Source of the DNA: Hemerocallis citrina
Lineage: Eukaryota; Streptophyta; Magnoliopsida; Asparagales; Asphodelaceae
NCBI GenBank assembly: GCA_017893485.1
Contig: CM030360.1
Coordinates: 144,096,697-144,160,696 of the forward strand
Direction of reading: 5' to 3'
Length of the DNA stretch: 64,000 bases
The translations under genes were made by a program, and so were the position numbers. Positions within the stretch are counted from its first letter, which is position 1, and each line of letters opens with the position of its first letter. The notes below the pieces were generated by a model that was given only the letters and a program-made list of their open reading frames with translations, was not told the DNA's origin and did not search any database. This document shows positions 10,426 through 20,903 of this stretch, in pieces.

Positions 10426-12082
10426 ATGGTTTGTGAGACCCGTGCTGCATACAAGAAAAGGTATATTCGACAACGGGCAAGTCGAATCAAACGCCTATTG
10501 AAGGTTGAATCTGTTGCTGACAATTTCTTCGCTCTTCAACTGCAATCGAAGGTATGATCCGATTGGTACCCATTTTCATGTTCTTGTTACATCGCTATGA
10601 TTTCCGTTTATAGGATGATATTCCCGATTTTGTTGCGAAATTTGAAGAAATTGTTTGACTGATGGGTTTGTTCAACGGATCATTAGAGGGAATGTAAAGA
10701 GTAAATGGGGTGGGTTTGGAGATGATGACTTCCAATTCTATGGCTAGATCCGTGGGCCAAAACTGGTTTTTTGCATTTTTTTTATTGTTAAATTTTTTGT
10801 TGCGGGATTGATTTTTACGGCTTAGGGACTGTGAATTGGGATGGATTTGGATATTATTACTTGTGATCTTATGGTCTACTAAACTCCCTTTTCGTTTCAT
10901 TAAAAGCAGGGTTCATCTTGTTCCTGTATAAAAAACACTTTTTTCAAATCCTATATTAGAGATAGAAGTTCCCATTTTTGATTGAACTTTACTTCCGCAA
11001 ATGAGTTCGGATCACTCTTTAAGTGTTGCAATTTGTCATTGTTGATTACTATTTATCGTTTCTTTTCCTAATATAGATGAGTAGTATGGGGAAGGGGAAG
11101 GAGATGGAGGTGGATGATGATTTTGGGAAGTGGCCTCCAAATGTTGTGCGGATATTTGTGCATCTTATGGATGAGGCAGTAGATGAAAATAGTCTCAAAA
11201 GTAACACATTTGAGGCCAAAGTTTGGCAACAATTTACTGTACATATGAAATATATGTGTAATCGTTCATTCACGGTAAAACAATTGAAGGAAAAACATTC
11301 GAGACTGAGAATGCAATGGAGGGTGTTTGACCATATGAAGAAACATAGTGGTTTCGGTTGGGATGAAGTGAACGAAACAGTCACTGCCGAGAAGGATGTT
11401 TGGGACAACTATGTTAAGGTTCATATATAAACTCATTTTTTGTAATTGTCTGTGAATCTGTTCTTATTATACTTAAGCATGACTTTACTACTTGTAAATT
11501 AACAACACAATTTTTGATTAGGCACACCCTAAGGCAAAACAATTTGAGAAGAAGGGGTTGGCAAACTACGATGCTTTGACCAAAATTTTTCAAGAGTCTA
11601 CTGCCCAGGGCTATGTCTCTACGGCTTCAAAACAAAGGGTGTATGATTCCGATGAGGAACGGAGGGTCAATTATGAGTTTGCCCACCCTAATCTGCCATA
11701 CGTAAATGTACCTGATGAGGATGATGATGTACTATTTGGTTCGGGGTCGGAGTCTCGCAAGAGAAAATCTGGTACATCAAGTGGTCGAGTAACAAAAGGC
11801 TTGGATATCAAAGAATGCTATGGTTCCTTTTTGGAAACCCAGGAGGTAAGAAGGAACAAGTACAAGAAGAAAATGGCCGAGGAAAGTTATGTCTCGGTTG
11901 ACCGTGATTATTCCGAGTTGGATCAATGCACTGATATAATTAATGCGATGCCTGGGCTTGATTACAAACAAACAGGGAAGGCACTTGACCACTTAATTGA
12001 TAATCCTCGTGCTTGTCATTCTTTCCTTCGTATGACCCCGGAAGTTAGGGAGAGATGGGTGAAGAATCGTGGTGAGCAGTAG
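10426..12082 (+). CDS. Harbinger ORF1: Myb/SANT-like DNA-binding protein
   Basis: Three exons fit: 10426-10551, 11077-11418 and 11522-12082. Both introns are GT-AG (gtatga...atatag; gttcat...gattag) and the frame is kept throughout, giving about 342 residues. Exon 1 adds 42 basic residues (RAAYKKRYIRQRASRIKR). If it is not used, the ATG at 11077 starts a 300-residue form. Residues about 61-175 form the plant Myb/SANT-like domain, with the hallmark W/DNYVKAHPKAKQF...Y stretch rebuilt exactly across the second splice. A serine- and lysine-rich linker (SESRKRKSG) and a C-terminal helical region follow. In PIF/Harbinger elements this protein binds the transposon ends and brings the nuclease to them. 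The nuclease gene lies 352 bp downstream on the same strand. No internal stops. Confidence 0.85.
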
Positions 12083-12434
12083 CGACCCCATTTGGTTGAG
12101 TGGGTCCATCATATCATAATGTGTACAATTCTTTATAATTATTTGCATATTTGTGTGTGAGCTATTATATTCTGACTATTTAATGGTTGAACGTGGCGGT
12201 TTTTATTTGAATTGTTTTTTTTTTACCGAGTTGGTAAATGGATTTCCTATTAGTCGTTGCTGTTGTTTTTTATTTTTAATCTGAGTTTAGCAATGTCACA
12301 TCACGTAATATGTTAGTTTAAAATTTTGTAAATAACCTCCAATATAGTCGTAGTATTAAAGCTTGAACTTACTTTATCGATTTGAATTCTACTTTTTGTC
12401 ATAGTGAAGTACTATTGCAAGTGCTACCGTAGTT

Positions 12435-13885
12435 ATGGACACTTCTTCATCTGGTAGTGACGATTTCGATGAAGAAATTCCAGTATACTATCCAAAACTA
12501 ACAGGACATGAACATTTGCAAGAAATCTTAGATGGTCCCCCATATAAGTTTCGTCGCATATTCCGTATGAATCAAGATTGTTTTCTGGCTTTGTGTGGTT
12601 TTCTGAAAAATGGCAACTACCTCGAGAAAACGGAGGAGGAGGCCCGACGTAGACGTGTGTCTTTTGAAGAAAGTGTTGCCATTTTTCTGTATATTGTCGG
12701 TCATAGTCATAGAATGCGAGCATGTGCTGATAGGTTTCAACACTCACTTCAAACAATCGAGCGACATTTTACAAATGTTTTGAAAGGTTTGGTAAGAGCA
12801 GCCACAGTACTTATCACTCTCCCGAACACTACACGTATACATGAAAGGATCACTAATTCCACGGACTTTTATCCGTGGTTTAAGGTATTTTGTTACCTTC
12901 CTCCTGACTAACATATGATTTTCATATTTCAAAGTTTGCTAAAGTATGTAGTATTCAAATTCATTAATGTAGGGAGCTATCGGCGCTACTGATGGCACAT
13001 TAATCGCTGCTTCGGTACCCGCTAGTCGAGGCAATGCTTGTCGTGGTCGAAAGGGTAATATCACTCAAAATGTGTTGGTGGCTTGTGATTTTGATATGAT
13101 GTTTACATTTGTTTATGCGGGATGGGAAGGCAATGCTAACGACTCCCGTGTAATACAGAGTGCATTATCAGAAGGACTGTTACAAATCCCACCCAATGAT
13201 AAATATTATTTAGTAGATTGTGGTTATACTAATATGCCTGGTTTTTTAGCTCCCTACTGTGGTGAGCCATATCACTTACAGGACTTTCAAGGGGCCAACC
13301 ATGCACCAACCCAACCTAGGAAACTTTTTAATAAACAACATGCTAGGTAAAAAGAATAATCTTCTCCTTTGACCATAAATGGAAAGTGTTCAATTGGAAC
13401 ATGAATAATAGAATTCCTGTATAGGAATGTCGAATGGACGAGAGAAGATAGAGTTCCTCTACAAACAATTCGTGCTAAAATGGATCATTGTTCCTATACA
13501 ATTCGAACTATTTATGGAGTATTAGGCCTAAAAATTTGGATATTTGTGGATGAAAAATAATAGAATAAACCTACGAAATGTGATTGAGAGAACATTTGGT
13601 GTATTCAAGAAAAGGTTTTCCATCTTCAGTCACATGACAAACTACTATTTTACAAGACAAGTTATGATGGTCACAGCATGTTGTGCACTCCATAATTTTA
13701 TATGTAGACATTCAGTGGACGATACTTTTTTTGAGGAATTTGTAGATGAACAATTAATTCATTACCAACAAATTGAAGATATCGCATCCACATCTCAAGG
13801 GTTGGATTTGTCATCTTCCCAATTGAATCGTATGAATATGAAAAGAGATGCAATTGCTACGGCAATGTGGAATGCGAGACACTAA
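12435..13885 (+). CDS. Harbinger transposase/nuclease (HARBI1-like, DDE)
   Basis: The gene fits exons 12435-12884, 12973-13346 and 13564-13885 with GT-AG introns, in frame, 381 residues. Residues 1-150 hold the helical N-terminal region ([42 protein letters not shown]). The nuclease core carries the first catalytic Asp in [11 protein letters not shown] (D157), the block [12 protein letters not shown], the second Asp in [10 protein letters not shown] (D232) and the Glu in [15 protein letters not shown] (E283). The third intron acceptor (ATAATAG) restores [12 protein letters not shown] exactly, which supports the model. The length fits plant PIF/Harbinger nucleases. The enzyme would cut at the element ends and insert at 3-bp TWA sites with help from the upstream Myb-like protein. 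No stop or frameshift is needed. Expression cannot be judged from sequence. Confidence 0.9.
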
Positions 13886-14144
13886 TATAATTTTGAATAT
13901 GTTTGTTTCATTGTATCATTTAATGTTATGAATATAATGTATTTTGCATAGTATGCGATGTTATCTTGATAATTTACAGATGAACAGGTGTTGCAAATGG
14001 ACCCAATTTTGTTACCAACAATGGTCAGTAGAATGCAAGGATTTGGCGGTAACAGGAAGTGATTTTATCATTACATTTTTTAACCTAACGAAGAGGATGT
14101 CGTTATAGGCAATGATGAAAGGTTCTACTCAATGTTGAATGTGT

Positions 14145-14371
14145 CCCCCCCCCCCCCCACACACACACACAACTTTTCTGCTTGATTGTATTGACCAGCA
14201 GCAGATTTTGAAAATCATGAAAAATATCAGTGAATAACCACGGAAATGATGTGTGATAGCATTTAAGCTGATCTGTGGTTGATGTTTAGAATTATGGGGA
14301 GTAAGAATGAATCCATTATGTGAAGTGATAATGATGAAATCAGTTGTTGATGACAATGGGGGGGGGGGGGG
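14145..14371. repeat. Inverted homopolymer pair C14 ... G14
   Basis: A run of 14 C (14145-14158) followed by (AC)n and a run of 14 G (14358-14371) lie 199 bp apart, each flanked by TGT/ACA words (TGTC14 and G14ACA). They could pair as a hairpin. The loop has no gene. Homopolymers may also be miscounted in assembly. Confidence 0.75.
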
Positions 14372-14499
14372 ACAATTTAATTAGTACTAGTAGGCATGGC
14401 ATTGTAAAAAAAGCAGCCCTTGACTGGAGTATTTATCATTGATTTGAACAATTGTTCTATAGAACCATGTTCTGAGCCTACGACTAATTTAAGCTTTTT

Positions 14500-16680
14500 T
14501 GCCTTTATCACATGGCTGTAGTGTTTCATTTGACTGAAGTAGATTGTGTTAGCATACTGATTATTATTTCCCAAAGCATGAGAACCCATCAGAAACATCT
14601 CAATGCACACCCCAAATTATTCTTCAGAGTTATAGACCTTTCAGAGGTTCGAAAGTGCACACATTATGGAAATATGTTAATGTTAAACAGAATCAACACT
14701 TGAGTTACACAGTATCAGAAGACTTCATCTTTTCAATTTTACAAAGGCATATCAACAATATTTATTGAAAACCTTGTGATAGCATACTGATTATTATTGG
14801 CATCACAAGCTATCATCTCTATATTGAAATCAGCGGACGATACTTGTTTATGTTTGGTTGGTAGAAATCGACAATCGTGGAGATGATGATGATATATTCT
14901 GATCCTATATAACCTTTGCAGTATTGAAATTGACCACACCATATATAAATTTGGGAGATGATGGATGAGGATCCTGTATAACTCAAGTATTGTATCATGT
15001 TATTTTAACAATTTCACATACTGTGTACAATTTCCTTCCTATGAAGGGTTCAAATATATTCTGATGGCTTATCATGTTATCATGGTTCGTGAAGGCTTTT
15101 GTCACTTGGTAACTCTGAAGAAATGTAATTGGGGTGTGCATTGAGATGTTCTGATGTGTTCTCAAGTGTTGATTTTTTTTCACCTTAACAAATTTCCATA
15201 ATGTGTGAAATCTCCTACCTCTGAAAGCTCTCTGATTCTGCACATGAATTATGATGTTATTATCGATACTTGTTAAGGCTTTTGATACTTTATAACTGTG
15301 AAGAATACATTGGGGTGTGGATTGAGATGTAACTGATTAGTTCTCATGGTTTGGGCAAAACTCTATCAGTATGCTAACACTTGTTTTTCAATAAATTTTG
15401 CTGATGTGCATGACGATACAATCGTGGAGATGATGGTTTCTGATCCAGTACAATATCATTTTGTGGATTTTTCAGTTTAACAAATTTCCATACTGTGTAA
15501 AATTTATTTCCTGTGAAGGATTTGTGAGGCTACTAATGGCTTATGATGTTATGATGGTTTGTCACTGTTGTTCATAGATTATAACTTTGAAGAATAATTT
15601 GGGGTGTGCATTGGGATGCATTTGATGGCTTCTCAATGCTTTGGCCAACATAATAATCAGTATGTTATCATAACTGCTTCCAAAAATCATGTTGATGTGT
15701 ATTTGGAAAATTTGGAGATGATGGAATCTGATCCTGTATAACTCAAGTATTGATTTTTTTTTAACCAACCAAAATTCCATAACAATCTCCTTCTTCTAAA
15801 GGCTTCTCTGTTTCTGCACATGACTTATCATGTTTTCATGATTTGGCAAGGTATTTCATACTTTTGGGTTAGCCACTGTTCTAATTGTGAAGACTAACTG
15901 GGACGAATAATTTTGATACTTTGGGGTGGGCTTATCATGTTATAACTGTGAACATACCTTTGGGATGTGGATTGAGATGCTTCTAATGGGTTCTCATGCT
16001 GTGGATATAAATCTATCAGTATGCTAGCACAAGCTTTTAAAAAAAAATTGTTCATGTGCCGGAAGATACAAACGTCGAGGTGATGGCTTCTAATCCTGTA
16101 TAATTGTAGTTTTTTTTTTACTTTAACATATTTCCATACTGTGTACAGTTTCTTTTCTGTGCAGGCATTTCATGCTGCTTATGGCTTATAGTCAGTTATG
16201 AGGGTTTCTTACGGCTGTTCATAGGTTATAACTATGAAGAATACAACTGCATTGGGATGCTTATGATGGCTTCTCATGCTTTGGCCAAAAATAATCAAGC
16301 TAACACAACTTCTTCAATAATTTTTTTTAGATGAGAAGGTTGAAAAATGTGGAGATGATGACTTATGTTCCTGTATAACTCAAGTATTGATTTTAATATG
16401 TTATAACTGTGAAGGGATCAGTTTCTGCTCGTGGCTTATGATGTTGAAATGGTGTTTGTCAACGCTTTTGATATGTTATAACTGTGAAGAAAATAATTTG
16501 GGATGTGGATTGAGATGTAACTGATGGGTTGTAATGCTTTGGACAAAAATCTATCCAGTATGCTAACACAAGCTTTTCAATAAATTTTGTTCATGTGCAT
16601 GATGATAAAATCGTGGAGATGATGTATTCTGGGCCTGTATAATAGAACAGTGATTTTTTACTGTAACAAATTTCCATATA
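14500..16680 (+). repeat. Diverged ~290-bp repeats in the Harbinger 3' non-coding region
   Basis: The same succession of words recurs: CCATACTGTGTA, GGCTTATGATGTTATG, TTATAACTGTGAAGAATA, GGGGTGTGCATTGAGATG, CAGTATGCTAACACAAG, GTGGAGATGATGGCTTCTG, CTGTATAACTCAAGTATTG. The CAGTATGCTA word, or its mutated form, occurs near 15367, 15658, 16017, 16308 and 16557, giving spacings of roughly 250-360 bp. Part of a unit is inverted near 14540-14660. No coding frame is conserved between units, and open frames in this stretch are incidental. Confidence 0.8.
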
Positions 16681-17219
16681 TTTTTTTCTTATTACGAACC
16701 TAGTAATTCATGCAAGTGTAATGAGTTACAAAACAAGAGCTGCGATAACCAATTTCATTACATTATATTAAAATGATCTTTCATATTACTCTTTTGCATA
16801 TCTCATATCAAGTTATTTTGAATGTCACATACAAGAAGAATACAAAATCACCATTGAAAAAAAAGAAAATGTCGAATATCAGTTCATATGAACAAGCTTA
16901 GGGTATATCACAGTAATACAACTCCTCATATTGACAAGATATGCTCGATTCTGATGCTTCTCAGGCTTCTTGTTTCCATAAATGACCAACTTTGCTCTGT
17001 AACTGCAGCAATAAAAAAAACTTCAGCATAAAATTAATGCAAATTGTTTGAACAAACGCCTTTTATGATCTCATTGTGAAAATAACTGTTTAACTATAAA
17101 TTTGATAATTTATTTTTATAACCAAACGCGATTTATGACCTCACTTTTCCAATAACTTTTTTTGTTAAAATTTCATATTTACAGGTTTACCAAATGCATT
17201 TTATAATATTAGTTTCAAA
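16681..17219. other. Non-coding DNA inside the Harbinger element
   Basis: AT-rich and without visible gene or repeat structure. It joins the ~290-bp repeats to the subterminal repeats. Confidence 0.5.
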
Positions 17220-17600
17220 AAAACAGTTTTGAGGAAAAAATATTACCAAACAGCTTTTGCAATCTTTTTTTCAAAAAACTGTTTTCAGAGAAAAATATTA
17301 CCAAACAGCTTTTACACTTTTTTTTTTCAGGAAACAGTTTTTAGAAAAAAAATTTACCAAACAGCTTTTACACTCTTTTTTCAGAAAACAGTTTTCAAAA
17401 AAAATATTACCAAACAGCTTTTACACTCTTTTTCAGAAAACTATTTTCAGATGAAAAAAATATTACCAAACAACTTTTACACTCTTTTTTCAGAAAACAG
17501 TTTTCAGAAACAAAAATATTACCAAACAGCTTTTACACTCTTTTCAGAAAACTATTTTCAGAAAACTGTTTTCAAAATAACAAACCAAACACACTCCCAG
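17220..17600. repeat. Subterminal ~50-bp tandem repeats at the right end of the Harbinger element
   Basis: About seven head-to-tail copies of a unit built from ATTACCAAACAGCTTTTACA, CTCTTTTTCAGAAAAC and AGTTTTCAG, ending at AACCAAACACACTCCC. The continuous plus-strand open frame (17229-17666) exists only because the units happen to lack stops; its protein is a repeat of QTAFTLF-like words and is not taken as a gene. Subterminal repeats of this kind are plausible binding sites for the Myb-like protein, which is an inference. Confidence 0.8.
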
Positions 17601-17614
17601 GTTTTTAATTATTT

Positions 17615-18195
17615 AAAATCGACAGACGATAGAATATTTTGGCGTCAATTTTTTTTTTTTTTTTAAATTAGAAATGGAACAGACAATGTATGATTTCTCA
17701 TCTGCTGAATTATTATTATTATTATTTATAAAATAATCGAACGGACGGTAAATGACTTCCTGTCTGTTGAAAGTTATTTTTTAAAAAAAAAATTTGAAGG
17801 GACGTGTAATCATTTACTGTCCGATGAAATTATTTATATATAAAAAATTAATCGAACAGACGGGAAATGATTTCCCGTCTGTCAATTTTTTTTTAAAAAA
17901 AACAATCGGACCGAAAATCATTTTCCGTCTGTTCGATTTATTTTTTATATAAAAATATGTAGGACGCATAATAATCTATCGTCGCTAATTTTTTTATATT
18001 TAATTTGTGGGACGCATAATCATTTCCCATCCCTGATTTTTTTTATAATTTAATTTGTGGGACACGTAATCATTTCCTGTATGATCGATTATATAAATAA
18101 AAAATCCATTGGGACGAGAAATGATTTCCCGTCCAATATTTATTAATAAAAAAAATTTAGCGACGAAAGATGATCTTTCATCTAATCTTTCGTTT
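17615..18195. repeat. Palindrome array 2 (ACGGGAAATGATTTCCCGT-type units)
   Basis: About eleven imperfect palindromes of about 22 nt spaced 50-65 bp apart, the best at 17852-17881 (ACGGGAAATGATTTCCCGT). Others lie near 17676, 17738, 17796, 17905, 17958, 18006, 18057, 18108 and 18160, separated by A/T runs. Two related units occur near 19375-19440. Such units resemble subterminal repeats of CACTA-type transposons, but no convincing CACTA ends were found. Confidence 0.7.
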
Positions 18196-18480
18196 GATTG
18201 AAATATTTCGTCTGCTATTTTTTCCAAATTCCTATATCTGCTTCCAAATATAGCAGACCACTGTTCACCAAAAATCCAAAATTTGGGTATATAGCCAACC
18301 ACTGCAGCAAATTTTTTTCCCATTTTTTCCAAAAAATGGGTATATAGCCAGTGACTACAGATGCTTCTAACCTTTAGGAAAATTCAGTCGATGTTGATAA
18401 TTTAATTTGTTATAGTCATCTTCATAGTAATTCTACCAGTCTTGGAAGTAGGAGTCATGTGAGAACGGATTTCATATAAA
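18196..18480. other. Non-coding DNA with repeated GGGTATATAGCCA words
   Basis: GGGTATATAGCCA occurs at about 18286 and 18338 next to CCACTGCAGCAAAT and GTGACTACAG, suggesting the end of a small DNA element. No coding frame is supported, and the minus-strand frame at 18000-18332 overlaps repeats. Confidence 0.35.
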
Positions 18481-18832
18481 TCTCTAATATTATAATGGGA
18501 GAGTTGGGGTTATCATCGTGGACAACCTATAATTTGTAGACATTCATTCAACCATCTAATATCAACCATTCATTTTAAAGTGAGTTATATTAACCATTCA
18601 TTTACTCAACTGTTGTTAGTTACCATAATACCCTCAAATTTTAAATTTATTTACGGCATAATTATTTACAAAAGTGACATTCATATAAAATAAAAGTTTG
18701 TGCCACTAGGGATAATTTGTAAAGAGTATGTAATGAGTAAAGGGAGGTCGTATGTTCGAGGCCAGATTACGTCTTATTATTTACTATATAAAAAAATTAA
18801 TTATAACGTGCATCACACGTACAAATTACTAG
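18481..18832 (+). mobile_element. Short non-autonomous Helitron, family B
   Basis: 352 bp. It starts TCTCTAATATTATAATGGGA after a host A. It ends with the hairpin ACGTGCATCACACGT, eleven bases, then CTAG before a host T. All four Helitron features (A/T target, 5' TC, 3' hairpin, CTAG) are present. It is the inverted relative of 9018-9368. No coding capacity. Confidence 0.85.
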
Positions 18833-18834
18833 TA

Positions 18835-19739
18835 AATAAATAATAAAAACAAAATTAGATAAAGACAACATTTTCCTTTTATTTGTTTTTTTGATTCGTT
18901 TTTTTTTAAAGAAAAATTTAGAAGGGTCTATGTTGTAGACGTGTCACACAACATTCAAATATAGCCTTTTTTTTTCCTTGTAAGAAAATCCACAGTCGTG
19001 ATATGTAAAATATGCATATATGCATAATTTAGAATAGCATTTTGCTGTTTCGCTAAAAAGGAAAAATATAAATGTTCCGTTCGTGGATTTTTTTCTTTTC
19101 AATTTTTTGAAAATTTTGAAATTTTTTCATTTTATAAATATTTTTTGTATGGTGGGGACCCACATGAAACAACGAAACATAGCATCCAACTTAAAAGGCC
19201 TTAATTAAGTTATTAGTTAACTGAACTTAATTAATTAACTAATTATTTAACTAAAAAATTAACTAAAAAATCTAATTAAACTAATTAACTAACTAATTAA
19301 CGAAACATTTTTTTTTTAAATTTGGGATTTCATCAGACAAAACACCACCGATTCTAAAAAAATAATAAAATATTTTGGACGAACATGATGTTTCGTCCGA
19401 TGATTTTAAAAATTGCAGACGAAACATGATTTTTGGTCCTTTATAATATGCATATTGCTATATTCATATGCATATTTGTCTATTTACTGTAGTAAAAATG
19501 GCAAAAAATGTATTTTTTGCCTAAAGACTACAGAGCATTTTTGGGAAAAGAATGGTTTTTATGCATAATTGCCTAACGGCTGTGGATGCTCTAACCTATC
19601 AAAATAAGAAAATTAAACTCACTATTTTTATTTTTCATTTTTGTCAACCCACACATCCTATTATTTCCTTCTTACAATAAGGAGATTAATGTATAATAAT
19701 TCCTTCATTCGTTTATATTTACCCATTATGCATTATAGG
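18835..19739. other. Non-coding stretch with a probable MITE (about 18965-19605)
   Basis: No gene. AAATCCACAGTCG near 18988 and, inverted, CGGCTGTGGATGCTC near 19578-19592 look like terminal inverted repeats of a small DNA element, followed inward on both sides by TATGCATAATT words. The interior has a TTAATTAACTAA-rich patch (19200-19300) and two palindromes of the array-2 type. Confidence 0.4.
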
Positions 19740-20022
19740 TAGGGCTGCAATCGAGCCGAGCCGAGCCGAGTATCTTGAGGCTCGGGCTCGGCTCATTAAC
19801 AATCAAGCTCAGTTTTCAAGCTCGAGCCGAGCTTTGACCAAATTCGAGCCGAGTAGCTTGCGAGCTTAGCCTAAAAATAAAAAAAACCGAAGCTCGAGCT
19901 CGGCTCGTTAAGCTATCGAGCTCGATTTCGAGCTCGAGCTCGTCTTGAGCCGAGCTTTGACCGAGCTATGACCGAGTTCGAGCCGAGTAGCTCGCGAATT
20001 GCTCGATTCGTTTGCGGCCCTA
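19740..20022. mobile_element. hAT-type MITE with perfect 8-bp target duplication
   Basis: 283 bp. Terminal inverted repeats are TAGGGCTGCAATCGAG and, on the other side, CGTTTGCGGCCCTA. The 8-bp duplication ATTATAGG flanks it exactly (19732-19739 and 20023-20030), as expected of hAT insertions. The interior is built almost wholly from GAGCCGAGC and GCTCGAGC words. It encodes nothing and would depend on a hAT transposase elsewhere. Confidence 0.9.
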
Positions 20023-20084
20023 ATTATAGGTCTTCGATATTAAATTATATAGAGGGACTGGTCATGGGTCATATGTTTGGAGTT

Positions 20085-20272
20085 GCAACTTGAACTTTAA
20101 TAGCTGTACTTGGTATGGATGATTAAACCCACTCCCCAGGGTTTTGATGGGGGATTATGTTTTATTTCCTGCACTGTACTTTTGTATCTCTCCCGGTACG
20201 CCGGGGTTGTTTTATTAATTTCTTATTAATAAAATAGGGTGACGTTAATCCACCTTTAACCTAAAAAAAACT
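20085..20272 (+). mobile_element. LINE (L1-type) 3' end
   Basis: The stretch TGTACTTTTGTATCTCTCCC, GGTACGCCGGGG, TTGTTTTATTAAT, TTATTAATAAAAT and a short terminal A run (CTAAAAAAAA at 20260-20270) match the 3' untranslated tail of plant L1-like LINEs. The coding part is absent, as in most 5'-truncated LINE copies. Confidence 0.65.
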
Positions 20273-20513
20273 TGTTAATATGGTACTTTTGTTGATTGTG
20301 CCTTTATTGTTGTGGATCTCCACAACAAGAATTTGTTACACAAAAAGGACAACATAATCTTTGACATTGTATGCATCGAGTAGAAGTAACGCTCTTTAAC
20401 CTGTTATGTTTATTTCATATACATTTTAAAAATATAATAATTATTTGTTTATCTAATTCTTATAGTGTGGCTCCGTGGAGTTTGTTGGACTGTTAAAATT
20501 TAATTGAACCGAT

Positions 20514-20666
20514 ATGTACTTCTTCATTACTTTGGAGGCCAGGGATAATGTTGATAACAAGAAGAGCAAGGTATATGATGAGGCTGTCACGAAAGTGCAT
20601 CATGAAGAAGGTAGCACGAATGGTGTAAGACTGAAAATTTTCAGGTCCGAGTATAATAGCTTCTAA
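20514..20666 (+). pseudogene. Cystatin-fold gene fragment
   Basis: A 50-residue frame, MYFFITLEARDNVDNKKSKV..., resembles the central strand region of plant cystatin/monellin-fold proteins, where a (Y/F)(Y/F)ITLEA block is followed by K-(I/V)-Y-(E/D)-A-V. It lacks the N-terminal glycine region, the QxVxG inhibitory loop and the C-terminal Trp, and no other exons are evident nearby. It is therefore a scrap, not an inhibitor gene. It follows a LINE tail by about 240 bp. The call rests on about 25 residues. Confidence 0.4.
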
Positions 20667-20903
20667 CACTGCTGTTTTTTCCCCCCTCCATTACTAGTAT
20701 ATCATTTCTTCCGACTGAAAATGATATATCATTTCTTAAATTTAATTATATCATTTCTTAAATTTAATTATCAATCTCTAGCTGATATAAAAATGAATTT
20801 ATTCTTAGTTGTTACAGTAATTGCCTATATACTCTGGGACAAGATGTGATGGTTTGAAAGTTATATGTTCTTGTCTAGATATTTACTCGTGTGTTATGCA
20901 ATA
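20667..20903. other. Non-coding AT-rich DNA
   Basis: Contains repeated ATGATATATCATTTCTTAAA words (20695-20770) that can fold on themselves, and nothing else recognisable. Confidence 0.4.

Larger units (their letters stand above)
10067..17600 (+). mobile_element. PIF/Harbinger-type DNA transposon, apparently with both genes intact
   Basis: The element is defined by two plus-strand genes typical of the superfamily, a Myb/SANT-like protein and a DDE nuclease, enclosed by terminal words that are inverted copies. The left end reads AGTGTGTTTGGTTTAG and the right end, read inward, GGGAGTGTGTTTGGTTTGTT. Both ends carry CAGAAAAGAG/CTGAAAAGAG further in. TTA precedes the left end, as the superfamily prefers, but no clear matching 3-bp duplication is seen on the right, so the outer borders may be off by some bases or mutated. 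Between the nuclease gene and the right end lie 3.7 kb of non-coding, heavily repeated DNA. Confidence 0.75.

Noticed and set aside
17229..17666. 145-codon plus-strand open frame
   Set aside because: It is a by-product of a 50-bp tandem repeat; the protein is a repetition of the same words and resembles no family.
18281..18360. CACTA terminal repeat (CACTGCAGCAAAT)
   Set aside because: No partner end and no 3-bp duplication; orientation relative to the palindrome array does not fit.
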